From NCBI GenBank assembly GCA_021788685.1, contig JAJYKH010000122.1, positions 1 to 7,585 on the forward strand: a DNA stretch of 7,585 nucleotides. Reading direction: 5' to 3'. The notes beneath the pieces are model-generated. The model did not search any database. It was not told the DNA's origin and saw only the letters and a list, made by a program, of their open reading frames with translations. The position numbers and the translations under genes were made by a program. This document shows, in pieces, positions 1 through 6,197 of the stretch. This DNA is from Deltaproteobacteria bacterium. GTDB lineage: Bacteria; Desulfobacterota; Desulfobulbia; Desulfobulbales; UBA5123. Position 1 is the stretch's first letter. Every line of letters starts with the position of its first letter.

Positions 1-28
1 TTTCATCCGTCGTTTTGTAATCTTCTAT

Positions 29-50
29 ATGCTAATCAGCATATTAGCAT
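29..50. repeat. 22-bp perfect palindrome (8-bp arms, 6-nt spacer)
   Basis: ATGCTAAT at 29-36 is the exact reverse complement of ATTAGCAT at 43-50, with a 6-nt spacer (CAGCAT). The size and AT-rich half-sites resemble an operator for a dimeric helix-turn-helix repressor. No T-run follows, so it is not an obvious terminator. Whether a protein binds it, and which gene it would control, cannot be seen here. Confidence 0.5.
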
Positions 51-102
51 CATGGCTTCGCGTCAATACAGCACGAGAAATGCTTGACAAATCCAAATGT
101 CA

Positions 103-187
103 AAAGCTCAAATTCCAAAGTTCGAATGGTAAAGAATCCAGGCATCAAGGCATTCAGGCTTGATTTGGCATTTCGATTTTGAGCTTT
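103..187. repeat. Long imperfect inverted repeat, AT-rich
   Basis: AAAGCTCAAA (103-112) is the exact reverse complement of TTTGAGCTTT (178-187). Further in, TTCGAATGGTAAAG (121-134) and the reverse complement of the 155-175 segment are similar but not identical, so much of the 85-nt segment could fold into one imperfect hairpin. The CAAA/TTTG word composition suggests a degenerate intergenic repeat rather than a coding sequence or a factor-independent terminator. Confidence 0.4.
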
Positions 188-228
188 GAGCTTATTAACG
201 ACCTGGCGCCCCGAATTTGGCAATGTAG

Positions 229-497
229 ATCCATTCGGGACTTTTCGTGCAAAATACCGGGGTCTTCTTCGAAAACTGGAACACGGTCTCCAATTGGTAT
301 TCCGGCTTCCCCCAGTATGTGTACGCCACCCACGCCCGCGATATGAATTCGTCTTCGCAGTGGGTAAACTGGTCACAGGGTTCCGTCCTCATTCAGCGGG
401 GTACCCTACCTACCCAAGTAATGGTAAGATTAGTGGATCGCTGACCGGCGATCAGAACGCCGATTGGGACTTAATGTTGTTGTTACTTGGGCAGTAA
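229..497 (+). pseudogene. Frameshifted C-terminal remnant of an aromatic/Asn-rich, probably secreted protein
   Basis: Two frames must be joined to read this as one protein. The first (229 to about 400) reads through FFENWNTVSNWYSGFPQYVY and RDMNSSSQWVNW, rich in Trp, Tyr, Asn and Ser as in extracellular binding domains. The second (about 400-497) gives GYPTYPSNGKISGSLTG followed by DQNADWDLMLLLLGQ and the TAA at 495-497. The switch near the GCGGGG run at 396-401 is consistent with one lost base. The piece around ISGSLTGDQNADWDL weakly resembles pre-peptidase C-terminal (PPC) type beta domains (GxLxGPxxADFDLYL), which is my recollection and not a search result. In the first frame a stop at 226 closes it upstream, and no credible start or signal peptide is seen. 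It could also be chance open frame. The family is not identified. Confidence 0.35.
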
Positions 498-3296
498 GTG
501 TCAGATTCCGCACTTGTGACCGAGCCCGGGACGGGGCGTCAGACCGTCTGCCTGGTGAAGGACCCGGAGGGGTATCGAAACCTCTGTCTGCTGCTCACCG
601 CCCGCCACACCGCTACCGGCTTCGATCTGGGCCGGGCCGCGACCGCCCACGGCGCGGGCCTGGTTCTCCTGGCCGCTGATCCTAAGCTGCTTTCCCTCTG
701 GGCCGGGCAGGGGCTCGATGTGGCCGCTGCCCTCTCCGGCCTGCCGGCGGCCAGCCAAAAGCTTCACCGCCAAGCCCGGCGGCTGGGGGTGCCGGCCGCG
801 GCCGTGCCGGCGAGCTATTTTCTTGCTCCCGAGGACCACCGGATCCATTGTTTGCTGCGGGCCATCGCCGGCCGCACCTCGCTTTCCCGCCTGCCGGCAG
901 GGGAGTGCCTGCCGCCCGGGGCCCGGCTGCCGGCGCCCTCCGAATTCCTGCGGCGCTTTCATCTCTGGCCGGAGGCGATCGAAAACACCCAGGTTATCGC
1001 TGATCGTTGCCGGTTCACCGGCCCCGATTTCGGGACGGTGCTGCCGCCTTACGAGCGGGCGGACGGCCGGGCGGCGCCGGATGTCCTGCGCGAAGAGGCC
1101 TTTGCCGGGGCCGGGCGCCGCTACGGCCTGCCTCTCCCCGAAAAGGTGACCGCCCGGCTGGAGCATGAGCTTGCGATCATCGTCGCCAAGGGGTTCGCCT
1201 CCTACTTCCTGGTGGTGCAATCGATCATCCGCCGCTATCCGCGCATCTGCGGCCGGGGCTCAGGCGCCGCTTCGCTGGTCGCCTACTCTCTGGGGATCAC
1301 CAACGTCTGCCCGGTCAAGCACGACCTCTATTTCGAGCGGTTCCTCAACCCGGGCCGCAGCGATCCGCCCGACATCGATATCGATTTCGCCTGGGACGAG
1401 CGGGACGAGGTCCTGGCCGCGGTGCTTGCCGAATACGGCACCCGGGCGGCCATGGTTTCGAGCCATATCCCGTTCCAGCCCCGGATGGCCCTGCGGGAGA
1501 CCGCCCGGGCGTACGGCCTGCCCGAGGCGGAGATCGGCCGGGTCACCAGGCGCCTGCCCTGGCTGCGCCACGCCTTCGAGGAGGATGGAGACCTGCCGGC
1601 GCACCTTGCCGCGCTCCCCGAGCTGCGGGGGGCGGATCTCGCCGACCCTTGGCCGGAGATCATCCGCCTTGCCGCCGGGCTGGTGGGCATTCCCCGTCAT
1701 CTCTCGGTCCACCCCGGCGGGGTGGTGATCACCCCCCGGCCCATCGCCGAATACGTGCCGGTGGAGCGGGCCCCCAAGGGGGTGCCCATTATCCAGTGGG
1801 AAAAGGACGGGGCCGAGGAGGCGGGGCTGGTGAAAATCGACCTGCTCGGCAACCGCAGCCTGGGGGTGATCCGGGATGCTATCGCCAACCTCCGGGCAAA
1901 CGGCTGCCAGCTCGACGAATCCCGGTGGGAGCCGGAGGACGACCCGGCCACCCAGGAGACCGTGGCCGCAGGTCGGACCATGGGCTGCTTCTATATCGAA
2001 AGCCCGGCCATCCGGCTGCTCCAGCAGCGGGCGAAACGGGGCGACTTCGAGCACCTGGTCATCCATTCGAGCATCATCCGGCCGGCGGCGAACGATTTCA
2101 TCCGCGAGTACCTGCGGCGGCTGCACGGCGGTGCGTGGCAACCCCTCCACCCGCTCCTTGCGGAAGTGCTCGCCGAGACTTACGGCATCATGGTCTACCA
2201 GGAGGATGTCTCGAAAACCGCGGTGGCCCTGGCCGGGTTTTCCCACGCCGAGGCGGACGGACTCCGCAAAGTGCTCTCCAAGAAAGACCGGGCCCGGCGG
2301 CTGCGGGACTACCGGGAGCAGTTCTTCGCCGGGACGAAGGAAAGGGGGATCGGGCCGGAAGAAACCGAGGCCCTCTGGCAGATGATGATGAGCTTCGACG
2401 GCTACTCCTTCTGCAAGCCCCACAGCGCGAGCTACGCCCGGGTCTCCTTCCAGGCGGCCTACCTGAAGACCCATTTTCCGGCCGAGCTCATGGCCGCGGT
2501 GATCAGCAACCAGGGCGGCTACTACCGAGCCTCGGCCTACGTCTCGGAGGCCCGGCGGCTGGGGCTTGTCATCATGCCTCCGGATGTCAATGCAAGCGGT
2601 ATCCACTGGCATGGAAAGGGCCGGGAGCTGCGGGTGGGGCTGATGGCGGTGAGAGACCTCGGCCGTGGCACCCAGGAGAAGATCGTGGAGGAGGGGCGTC
2701 GGAAGGAATTCCGGTCGCTCGCCGATTTCTTCCGGCGGGTGCGGCCGGACGAAGAGGAAGGCCGGAGCCTGATCCTGGCAGGGGCCCTGGACGGCCTCCA
2801 CCCCGGCTGGGACCGGACGGCCCTGCTCTGGGAGGCGGCCCGCTGGCAAAAGCGAGAGCGGGAAGCCGGAACCGCTCTCTTCGATGAGCCTGTGCCGGAG
2901 CCACCCCCCTTGCCGGCAACGCCCCCGCGGGAGCGGTACCGGAGAGAGCTCCGGGTGCTGGGGTTTTTATGCGACCGCCACCCCATCACTCTCTGCCGCT
3001 CGGGTGCGGCCGCACATATGGTCAAGGCGGCCGACCTGCACCGGAATCGGCACCGGCAGGTGCGGCTTGCCGGCTGGCTCGTCACCGGCAAGACGGTCAG
3101 CACCAAGAAGGGAGAGCCGATGGAATTTTTGACCTTCGAGGACGAGACAGGCTTGGTGGAGACCACCTTCTTCCCCCGGGTCTACCAGCGCTGCTGCCAC
3201 CTGCTGGAGGCGGACCGCCCCTTCCTTCTCACGGGTAAGATAGAGGAGGAATTCGGGGCACTCACGTTGACGGTGAGCGACGCCCGGAGGCTGTGA
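498..3296 (+). CDS. dnaE: DNA polymerase III alpha subunit (C-family, DnaE2-like), N-terminally truncated
   Basis: C-family replicative or error-prone DNA polymerase, 932 residues as read from a GTG. The first residues (TVCLVKDPEGYRNLCLLLTARH, 16-37) match a point about 80-100 residues into the PHP domain of family members, so the N-terminal PHP strands and metal ligands are missing. The palm is intact: PDIDIDF at 291-297 supplies two catalytic aspartates (D292, D294) and GLVKIDLLG at 443-451 the third (D448). GRGSGAASLVAYSLGIT (253-269) and the fingers segment PHSASYARVSFQAAYLKTHFPAE (641-663) are typical. A helix-hairpin-helix region lies at about 690-770, a possible clamp-binding motif at 791-795 (GTALF), and an OB fold at about 853-920. 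DIDIDFAWDERDEV is closer to DnaE2 (DIDVDFEHERREEV) than to DnaE1, so a translesion role is inferred. No imuA, imuB or lexA is visible. There is no good ribosome-binding site at 498, and the first in-frame ATG is at 1452, so this may be a 5'-truncated pseudogene. Family certain; subfamily and function less so. Confidence 0.88.
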   Translation: MSDSALVTEPGTGRQTVCLVKDPEGYRNLCLLLTARHTATGFDLGRAATAHGAGLVLLAADPKLLSLWAGQGLDVAAALSGLPAASQKLHRQARRLGVPAAAVPASYFLAPEDHRIHCLLRAIAGRTSLSRLPAGECLPPGARLPAPSEFLRRFHLWPEAIENTQVIADRCRFTGPDFGTVLPPYERADGRAAPDVLREEAFAGAGRRYGLPLPEKVTARLEHELAIIVAKGFASYFLVVQSIIRRYPRICGRGSGAASLVAYSLGITNVCPVKHDLYFERFLNPGRSDPPDIDIDFAWDERDEVLAAVLAEYGTRAAMVSSHIPFQPRMALRETARAYGLPEAEIGRVTRRLPWLRHAFEEDGDLPAHLAALPELRGADLADPWPEIIRLAAGLVGIPRHLSVHPGGVVITPRPIAEYVPVERAPKGVPIIQWEKDGAEEAGLVKIDLLGNRSLGVIRDAIANLRANGCQLDESRWEPEDDPATQETVAAGRTMGCFYIESPAIRLLQQRAKRGDFEHLVIHSSIIRPAANDFIREYLRRLHGGAWQPLHPLLAEVLAETYGIMVYQEDVSKTAVALAGFSHAEADGLRKVLSKKDRARRLRDYREQFFAGTKERGIGPEETEALWQMMMSFDGYSFCKPHSASYARVSFQAAYLKTHFPAELMAAVISNQGGYYRASAYVSEARRLGLVIMPPDVNASGIHWHGKGRELRVGLMAVRDLGRGTQEKIVEEGRRKEFRSLADFFRRVRPDEEEGRSLILAGALDGLHPGWDRTALLWEAARWQKREREAGTALFDEPVPEPPPLPATPPRERYRRELRVLGFLCDRHPITLCRSGAAAHMVKAADLHRNRHRQVRLAGWLVTGKTVSTKKGEPMEFLTFEDETGLVETTFFPRVYQRCCHLLEADRPFLLTGKIEEEFGALTLTVSDARRL

Positions 3297-3357
3297 GTGC
3301 GCAAATAGGTCGTTCAGCGCGGAGATCGACCGGAAACCCGGCAATCGCTGGAGAAGA

Positions 3358-3396
3358 TGCTCGCAGTTGAGCCCGGATCGGCTCGATCAGCGAGCA
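3358..3396 (+). other. Two-part hairpin downstream of dnaE
   Basis: TGCTCGC (3358-3364) pairs with GCGAGCA (3390-3396). Inside it GAGCC (3369-3373) pairs with GGCTC (3380-3384) around a 6-nt loop, with a small internal loop between the two stems. It begins 61 nt after the dnaE stop. No T-run follows, so it is not a canonical factor-independent terminator; it could slow transcription or protect a 3' end. Confidence 0.3.
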
Positions 3397-3569
3397 GGGT
3401 GATCGAGAGGAAGAAACGGCGGGAAGGTCATGCCGCGCAATATGCAGGGGTGCCACTATGCCCGTGTATGATAAGGGTGGACTTGGGCCAGGCCAGCAAT
3501 CTGGGACTCCCTCTTTTTTCTTGCCAGGGGTCCGCTTCCTGAGCGCCGCAATTCCCCGGCTTCGCAGCA

Positions 3570-3580
3570 TTTACTGTAAA
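3570..3580. promoter_or_regulatory. 11-bp palindrome near gspG promoter region
   Basis: TTTAC-T-GTAAA is a perfect palindrome in an AT-rich island within GC-rich DNA, upstream of gspG and just ahead of the best promoter candidate. It is short enough to occur by chance; its position makes it a possible operator half. Confidence 0.25.
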
Positions 3581-3584
3581 AATA

Positions 3585-3613
3585 TTGTATCCGTCACCAA
3601 AACCGCGTAAAAT
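3585..3613 (+). promoter_or_regulatory. Candidate sigma-70-type promoter for gspG
   Basis: TTGTAT (3585-3590) and TAAAAT (3608-3613) are separated by 17 nt. The -10 matches TATAAT at five of six positions and the -35 matches TTGACA at three. A weaker overlapping alternative is TTCGCA (3561-3566), 16 nt, TATTGT (3583-3588). Both sit in the only AT-rich patch of the gap, about 90 nt upstream of the gspG start. Confidence 0.4.
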
Positions 3614-3643
3614 GCTCTCGGTTCAGCAAGTCCGGTTCGTCCC

Positions 3644-3665
3644 GGCGGGAGGATTCCTCCCTGCC
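3644..3665 (+). other. GC-rich hairpin in the gspG leader
   Basis: GGGAGG (3647-3652) and CCTCCC (3656-3661) form a six-pair stem with a 3-nt loop. GGC (3644-3646) and GCC (3663-3665) extend it past one bulged T. A T6 run (3679-3684) lies 13 nt further on, too far for a standard terminator. Between the candidate promoter and the gspG start it could act as a 5' leader structure or a weak attenuator. Confidence 0.35.
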
Positions 3666-3696
3666 CAGGTCCCTTCCCTTTTTTCAGGCATTCCAT

Positions 3697-3700
3697 GGAG
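3697..3700 (+). promoter_or_regulatory. Ribosome-binding site deciding the gspG start
   Basis: GGAG at 3697-3700 lies 6 nt before ATG 3707, an ideal spacing. The upstream in-frame ATG at 3695 has no comparable site, and the GGAG falls inside its first codons. This favours starting at 3707 and a 12-residue prepilin leader. Confidence 0.6.
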
Positions 3701-3706
3701 CACCCC

Positions 3707-4135
3707 ATGCATTCCGACCGGCAGAGAGAAAGACAAAGAGGCTTTTCCCTGATCGAGCTGATGATCGTCATCGTCATCCTGGGGCTGCTCGCCTCCCTGG
3801 TGGCCCCGCGCCTGATGGGCAAGCTGCAGAAGGCGGAAAATCAGACCGCCAAGACCCAGGTCGAAATGCTGATGACCGCCCTTGACTCCTACCGGCTCGA
3901 CATGGGCCATTATCCCACCGATCAGGAAGGCGGGCTGGAGGCCCTGGTGCAGAATCCCGGCGGCGACCGGTGGGCTGGACCCTATCTGAAAAAGGGACTT
4001 CCCCTGGACCCGTGGCACAATGCTTATCATTACAAATGCCCCGGTGAGCACGGCGACGTGGATGTCTTTTCTTATGGCGCCGACAACCAGCCCGGGGGCA
4101 CCGGCGATGCCGCGGACGTGGTCAGCTGGGAGTAA
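3707..4135 (+). CDS. gspG: Type II secretion system major pseudopilin GspG
   Basis: Major subunit of the T2SS pseudopilus, which polymerises in the periplasm from the inner membrane and pushes substrates through the secretin. With the start at 3707 it is 142 residues (146 from ATG 3695). The leader MHSDRQRERQRG is positively charged and ends in the Gly (G12) cut by prepilin peptidase GspO/PilD. The mature protein begins with F13, which is N-methylated in the family, and has the conserved E17 (GFSLIELMIVIVILGLLAS). A hydrophobic helix spans about 13-34. Family signatures follow: YPTDQEGGLEALV (69-81), GPYLKKGLPLDPWHNAYHY (91-109) and the C-terminal FSYGADNQPGGTGDAADVVSW (121-141), the acidic loop that binds calcium in known GspG proteins. 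It has one cysteine (C111). It lies upstream of gspE with a 373-nt gap, unlike the usual order in which gspG follows gspF. Confidence 0.95.
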   Translation: MHSDRQRERQRGFSLIELMIVIVILGLLASLVAPRLMGKLQKAENQTAKTQVEMLMTALDSYRLDMGHYPTDQEGGLEALVQNPGGDRWAGPYLKKGLPLDPWHNAYHYKCPGEHGDVDVFSYGADNQPGGTGDAADVVSWE

Positions 4136-4396
4136 CTCCCACGGAAAGGACTCCACATTCCGATTTGGTGCCGTGCATGGGCGTTAGCCTGTCTGGCGCC
4201 ACTCCGGTTGGTCCGGCGCCTCACCATGCCGAGCAGTCCTTTGCCTGACCATCGCCTGGTCCGCGTCGCCCCCGAACCGGAAACGTTTGCGGCTGCAATC
4301 CCTCCGGAACCCTTTGACGATTCGCAAAAGCGGACAACATACATTCGTGGACCGTCGGCGGAGCGGCTTTATGCTGCCCCCGGCCATCCCGAACTA

Positions 4397-4426
4397 TTTT
4401 CTATTTTCAAAACGGTATGATATGAT
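4397..4426 (+). promoter_or_regulatory. Candidate promoter for gspE-gspF
   Basis: Two overlapping copies of TATGAT (4416-4421 and 4421-4426) give a good -10 (five of six matches to TATAAT). A poor -35 (TTTTCT, 4397-4402) lies 18 nt before the second copy. It is the only AT-rich patch in the gap, about 85 nt upstream of gspE. The weak -35 would fit an activator-dependent promoter or a false match. Confidence 0.35.
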
Positions 4427-4497
4427 CTCATCCGGAGGAGGGGCCGGCGCCAGCTTTCCTGCCCGCAGGCCGGGACCTCGGTCCGGATAACCTTGCC

Positions 4498-4503
4498 GAG
4501 AGG
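4498..4503 (+). promoter_or_regulatory. Ribosome-binding site of gspE
   Basis: GAGAGG ends 5 nt before ATG 4509, supporting that start. The protein then begins just ahead of its first recognisable N-terminal motif (KLGELLINSG, from residue 12). Confidence 0.6.
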
Positions 4504-4508
4504 TTCTC

Positions 4509-6197
4509 ATGCGTCAAACGGTCCTCTTCGAGAAAGATGAAAAGCTTGGGGAGCTGTTGATCAATAGCGGCAAGCTCCGGCCCAACCAGCTCGAGCGGGC
4601 CCTTTCCCATCTCGCCACCGTTCCACAGAGCCTGGGCGAAATCCTCGTTTCCCTTGGCTTCATCAGCGAGGAAGATCTACTCGCCGCCCTCGCCCGGCAG
4701 CTTCAAGTCCAAATGTACGCCCCCGCCCCCGAAGACGAGTTCCTGCCGGTCGAGATCTCGCAGCTTTTCCACCGGGAGCATCCTTTCGCCCTCTTGAAGC
4801 GGGAGGAGAAGAGCATTCTGGTGCTCCACGACCCCATGGACGGCGACATCCTGTCTGCGGCCGAGATCCTGCTCGCCCAGCCCTTCGAGATCCACCTCAC
4901 CACCGAGGCCCAAATCCGGAAGATGGTGGACGACCACTACGGCCTGGCCTTGGAAGAGAGCGGACACGAGGAGCTGATCGATGTGGCGGATATCGACAAG
5001 CTCAAGGACATGGCTTCCGAGGCCCCGGTGATCAAGTACGTCAACAACCTGATCGACGTGGCGGTGGGCCGGCGGGCGAGCGACATCCACATGGAGCCCT
5101 TCGAGGAGGGGCTCTACATCCGGCTGCGGATCGACGGCATCCTCCACGAGTACGAAATCCCCCCCCGCTCCATGCAGCCGGCGATCATCTCCCGGACCAA
5201 GCTGCTCGCCGGGCTCGATATCGCCGAGCGCCGCCTGCCCCAGGACGGCAAGATCTCCATGCGCATCTCCGGCAAGGAGATCGACCTCCGGGTCTCCACG
5301 ATGCCCACGGTGTTCGGGGAGGGGGTGGTGATCCGTATCCTGGAAAAAGGCAACATCATTCTCGAAATGAACCAGCTGGGAATGCGGCCGGCCGTGGAGC
5401 AGAAATTCCGGCGCCTGATCTCGCTCCCGGACGGCATCATCCTGGTCACCGGCCCCACCGGCAGCGGCAAGACCACCACCCTCTACTGTGCCCTCAACCA
5501 CATCAATACCGGCAACAACAAGATCATCACCATCGAGGACCCGGTGGAGTACCAGCTGCATGGCATCAACCAGATCCAGGTGCGGCCGGAGATCAAGCTC
5601 ACCTTCGCCCGGGGGCTCCGCTCCATCGTCCGCCAGGACCCGGACGTGATCATGGTGGGCGAGATCCGGGACCTGGAAACCGCCGAGATCGCGGTGCAGT
5701 CCTCCCTTACCGGCCACCTGGTGTTCAGCACCCTGCACACGAACGACTCCATCTCCGCGGTCATCCGTATGGCCGATATCGGCGTGGAGCGGTTCCTGAT
5801 CGCCTCCTCGCTCCGGGGGGTGCTGGCCCAGCGGCTGGTGCGGCGCATCTGCCCCCACTGCAAGGAGGAGCGCGGACCGATCTCGGAGTTTCTCGGCCAC
5901 ACGCCGGCGGGCGGCGATTTCCCGCTCCATGCCGGCAAGGGCTGTCCCCACTGCGCCCAGACCGGCTATTCGGGCCGGGTGGGCCTTTACGAGATCCTGA
6001 TGATCGACGAGGACCTGAGCCGGGGCATCTCCCAGGGGACGGACCTGGACGGCTTGCGCAAGATCGCCGAGCGGAAGGGGTTCCAGAGCATGTATGCCGA
6101 CGGGCTCGAAAAGGTCCGGGAAGGCCTCACCACGTACGCGGAGGTGGTCCGGGTGAGCCGGGGCGACATGGGGTCGGTGGAAAATGGCTCTTTATAA
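4509..6197 (+). CDS. gspE: Type II secretion system assembly ATPase GspE
   Basis: Cytoplasmic hexameric AAA-like ATPase that powers pseudopilus assembly through GspL and GspF; 562 residues, normal for the family. The N-terminal part (about 12-64) is an MshEN/GspE-N type region with two 24-residue repeats (12-35 and 41-64) and a 5-residue linker; a linker leads to the ATPase core from about 170. Motifs in order: Walker A GPTGSGKT (315-322, catalytic K321), Asp box TIEDPVEY (341-348), Walker B region DPDVIMVGEIRD (377-388, E385), His box TGHLVFSTLHTND (401-413). A zinc-type tetracysteine follows: C448-x2-C451 and C479-x2-C482, the CM region that separates GspE from most PilT-like ATPases. PilB, the type IV pilus paralogue, is the main alternative; direct linkage to gspF and proximity to a clear gspG favour GspE. 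It overlaps gspF by 14 nt, which suggests translational coupling. Confidence 0.95.
   Translation: MRQTVLFEKDEKLGELLINSGKLRPNQLERALSHLATVPQSLGEILVSLGFISEEDLLAALARQLQVQMYAPAPEDEFLPVEISQLFHREHPFALLKREEKSILVLHDPMDGDILSAAEILLAQPFEIHLTTEAQIRKMVDDHYGLALEESGHEELIDVADIDKLKDMASEAPVIKYVNNLIDVAVGRRASDIHMEPFEEGLYIRLRIDGILHEYEIPPRSMQPAIISRTKLLAGLDIAERRLPQDGKISMRISGKEIDLRVSTMPTVFGEGVVIRILEKGNIILEMNQLGMRPAVEQKFRRLISLPDGIILVTGPTGSGKTTTLYCALNHINTGNNKIITIEDPVEYQLHGINQIQVRPEIKLTFARGLRSIVRQDPDVIMVGEIRDLETAEIAVQSSLTGHLVFSTLHTNDSISAVIRMADIGVERFLIASSLRGVLAQRLVRRICPHCKEERGPISEFLGHTPAGGDFPLHAGKGCPHCAQTGYSGRVGLYEILMIDEDLSRGISQGTDLDGLRKIAERKGFQSMYADGLEKVREGLTTYAEVVRVSRGDMGSVENGSL

Larger units (their letters stand above)
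1..197. other. AT-rich non-coding region with palindromes
   Basis: No convincing gene is seen here. The stretch is much richer in A and T than the rest of the window and is full of short related words such as CAAA, AAGCTCAAA and TTTGAGCTTT. It contains the compact palindrome at 29-50 and the long imperfect inverted repeat between about 103 and 187, listed separately. Open frames crossing it on the minus strand have low-complexity translations typical of chance reading through intergenic repeats. The composition change suggests an intergenic region or foreign insertion next to the decayed gene that follows. Confidence 0.5.
3297..3694. other. Intergenic region between dnaE and gspG
   Basis: 398 nt without a supportable gene. 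Small open frames here have no family character. It holds a hairpin shortly after the polymerase stop (3358-3396), a T6 run at 3514-3519 behind only a 4-bp stem, an AT-rich promoter-like patch at 3570-3613, and a GC-rich hairpin in the gspG leader (3644-3665). The promoter-like patch and its distance from dnaE suggest that gspG is transcribed on its own. Confidence 0.6.
4136..4508. other. Intergenic region between gspG and gspE
   Basis: 373 nt with no supportable gene; short frames inside give low-quality translations. GGCGCC at 4195-4200 and again at 4215-4220 could pair around a 14-nt loop, but no T-run follows. AAAGGACT (4145-4152) is the reverse complement of AGTCCTTT (4235-4242), a spaced inverted repeat that may be chance. 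Near 4391-4426 the DNA becomes AT-rich and contains a promoter-like element, so gspE-gspF probably has its own transcription start. Confidence 0.55.

Noticed and set aside
229..497. Possible diversity-generating retroelement variable region (Asn/Trp/Tyr/Ser-rich end of a protein)
   Set aside because: There is no reverse transcriptase, no template repeat and no second similar copy in the window. Composition alone is not evidence.
380..497. LexA (SOS) box upstream of the DnaE2-like polymerase
   Set aside because: I looked for the Geobacter-type spaced GGTT...ACC pattern and for other SOS-like motifs just upstream and saw none. The true upstream region is missing at the junction anyway.
1260..2849. 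529-codon open frame on the minus strand inside dnaE
   Set aside because: It lies antisense to a clear polymerase. Its translation is rich in Gly, Pro, Arg and His without any domain, as expected from GC-rich DNA with few stop codons.
1649..2887. 412-codon + strand open frame in another frame within dnaE
   Set aside because: It overlaps the palm and fingers coding region. Its Gly/Pro/Arg-rich translation is a frame shadow.
3493..3519. Factor-independent terminator (CCAG-CAAT-CTGG then T6)
   Set aside because: The stem has only four pairs and is separated from the T-run by nine nucleotides, so it is too weak to call.
3695..3706. Upstream ATG at 3695 as the gspG start
   Set aside because: It lacks a ribosome-binding site, whereas ATG 3707 has GGAG at ideal spacing. 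The four extra residues (MEHP) do not alter the prepilin cleavage site, so the choice is favoured, not proven.
4195..4220. GGCGCC...GGCGCC hairpin after gspG as terminator
   Set aside because: The six-bp self-complementary words recur by chance in GC-rich DNA, and there is no T-run after the second copy.
4677..5951. 424-codon minus-strand open frame inside gspE
   Set aside because: It is antisense to an ATPase with all catalytic motifs; its translation has no recognisable fold or motif.
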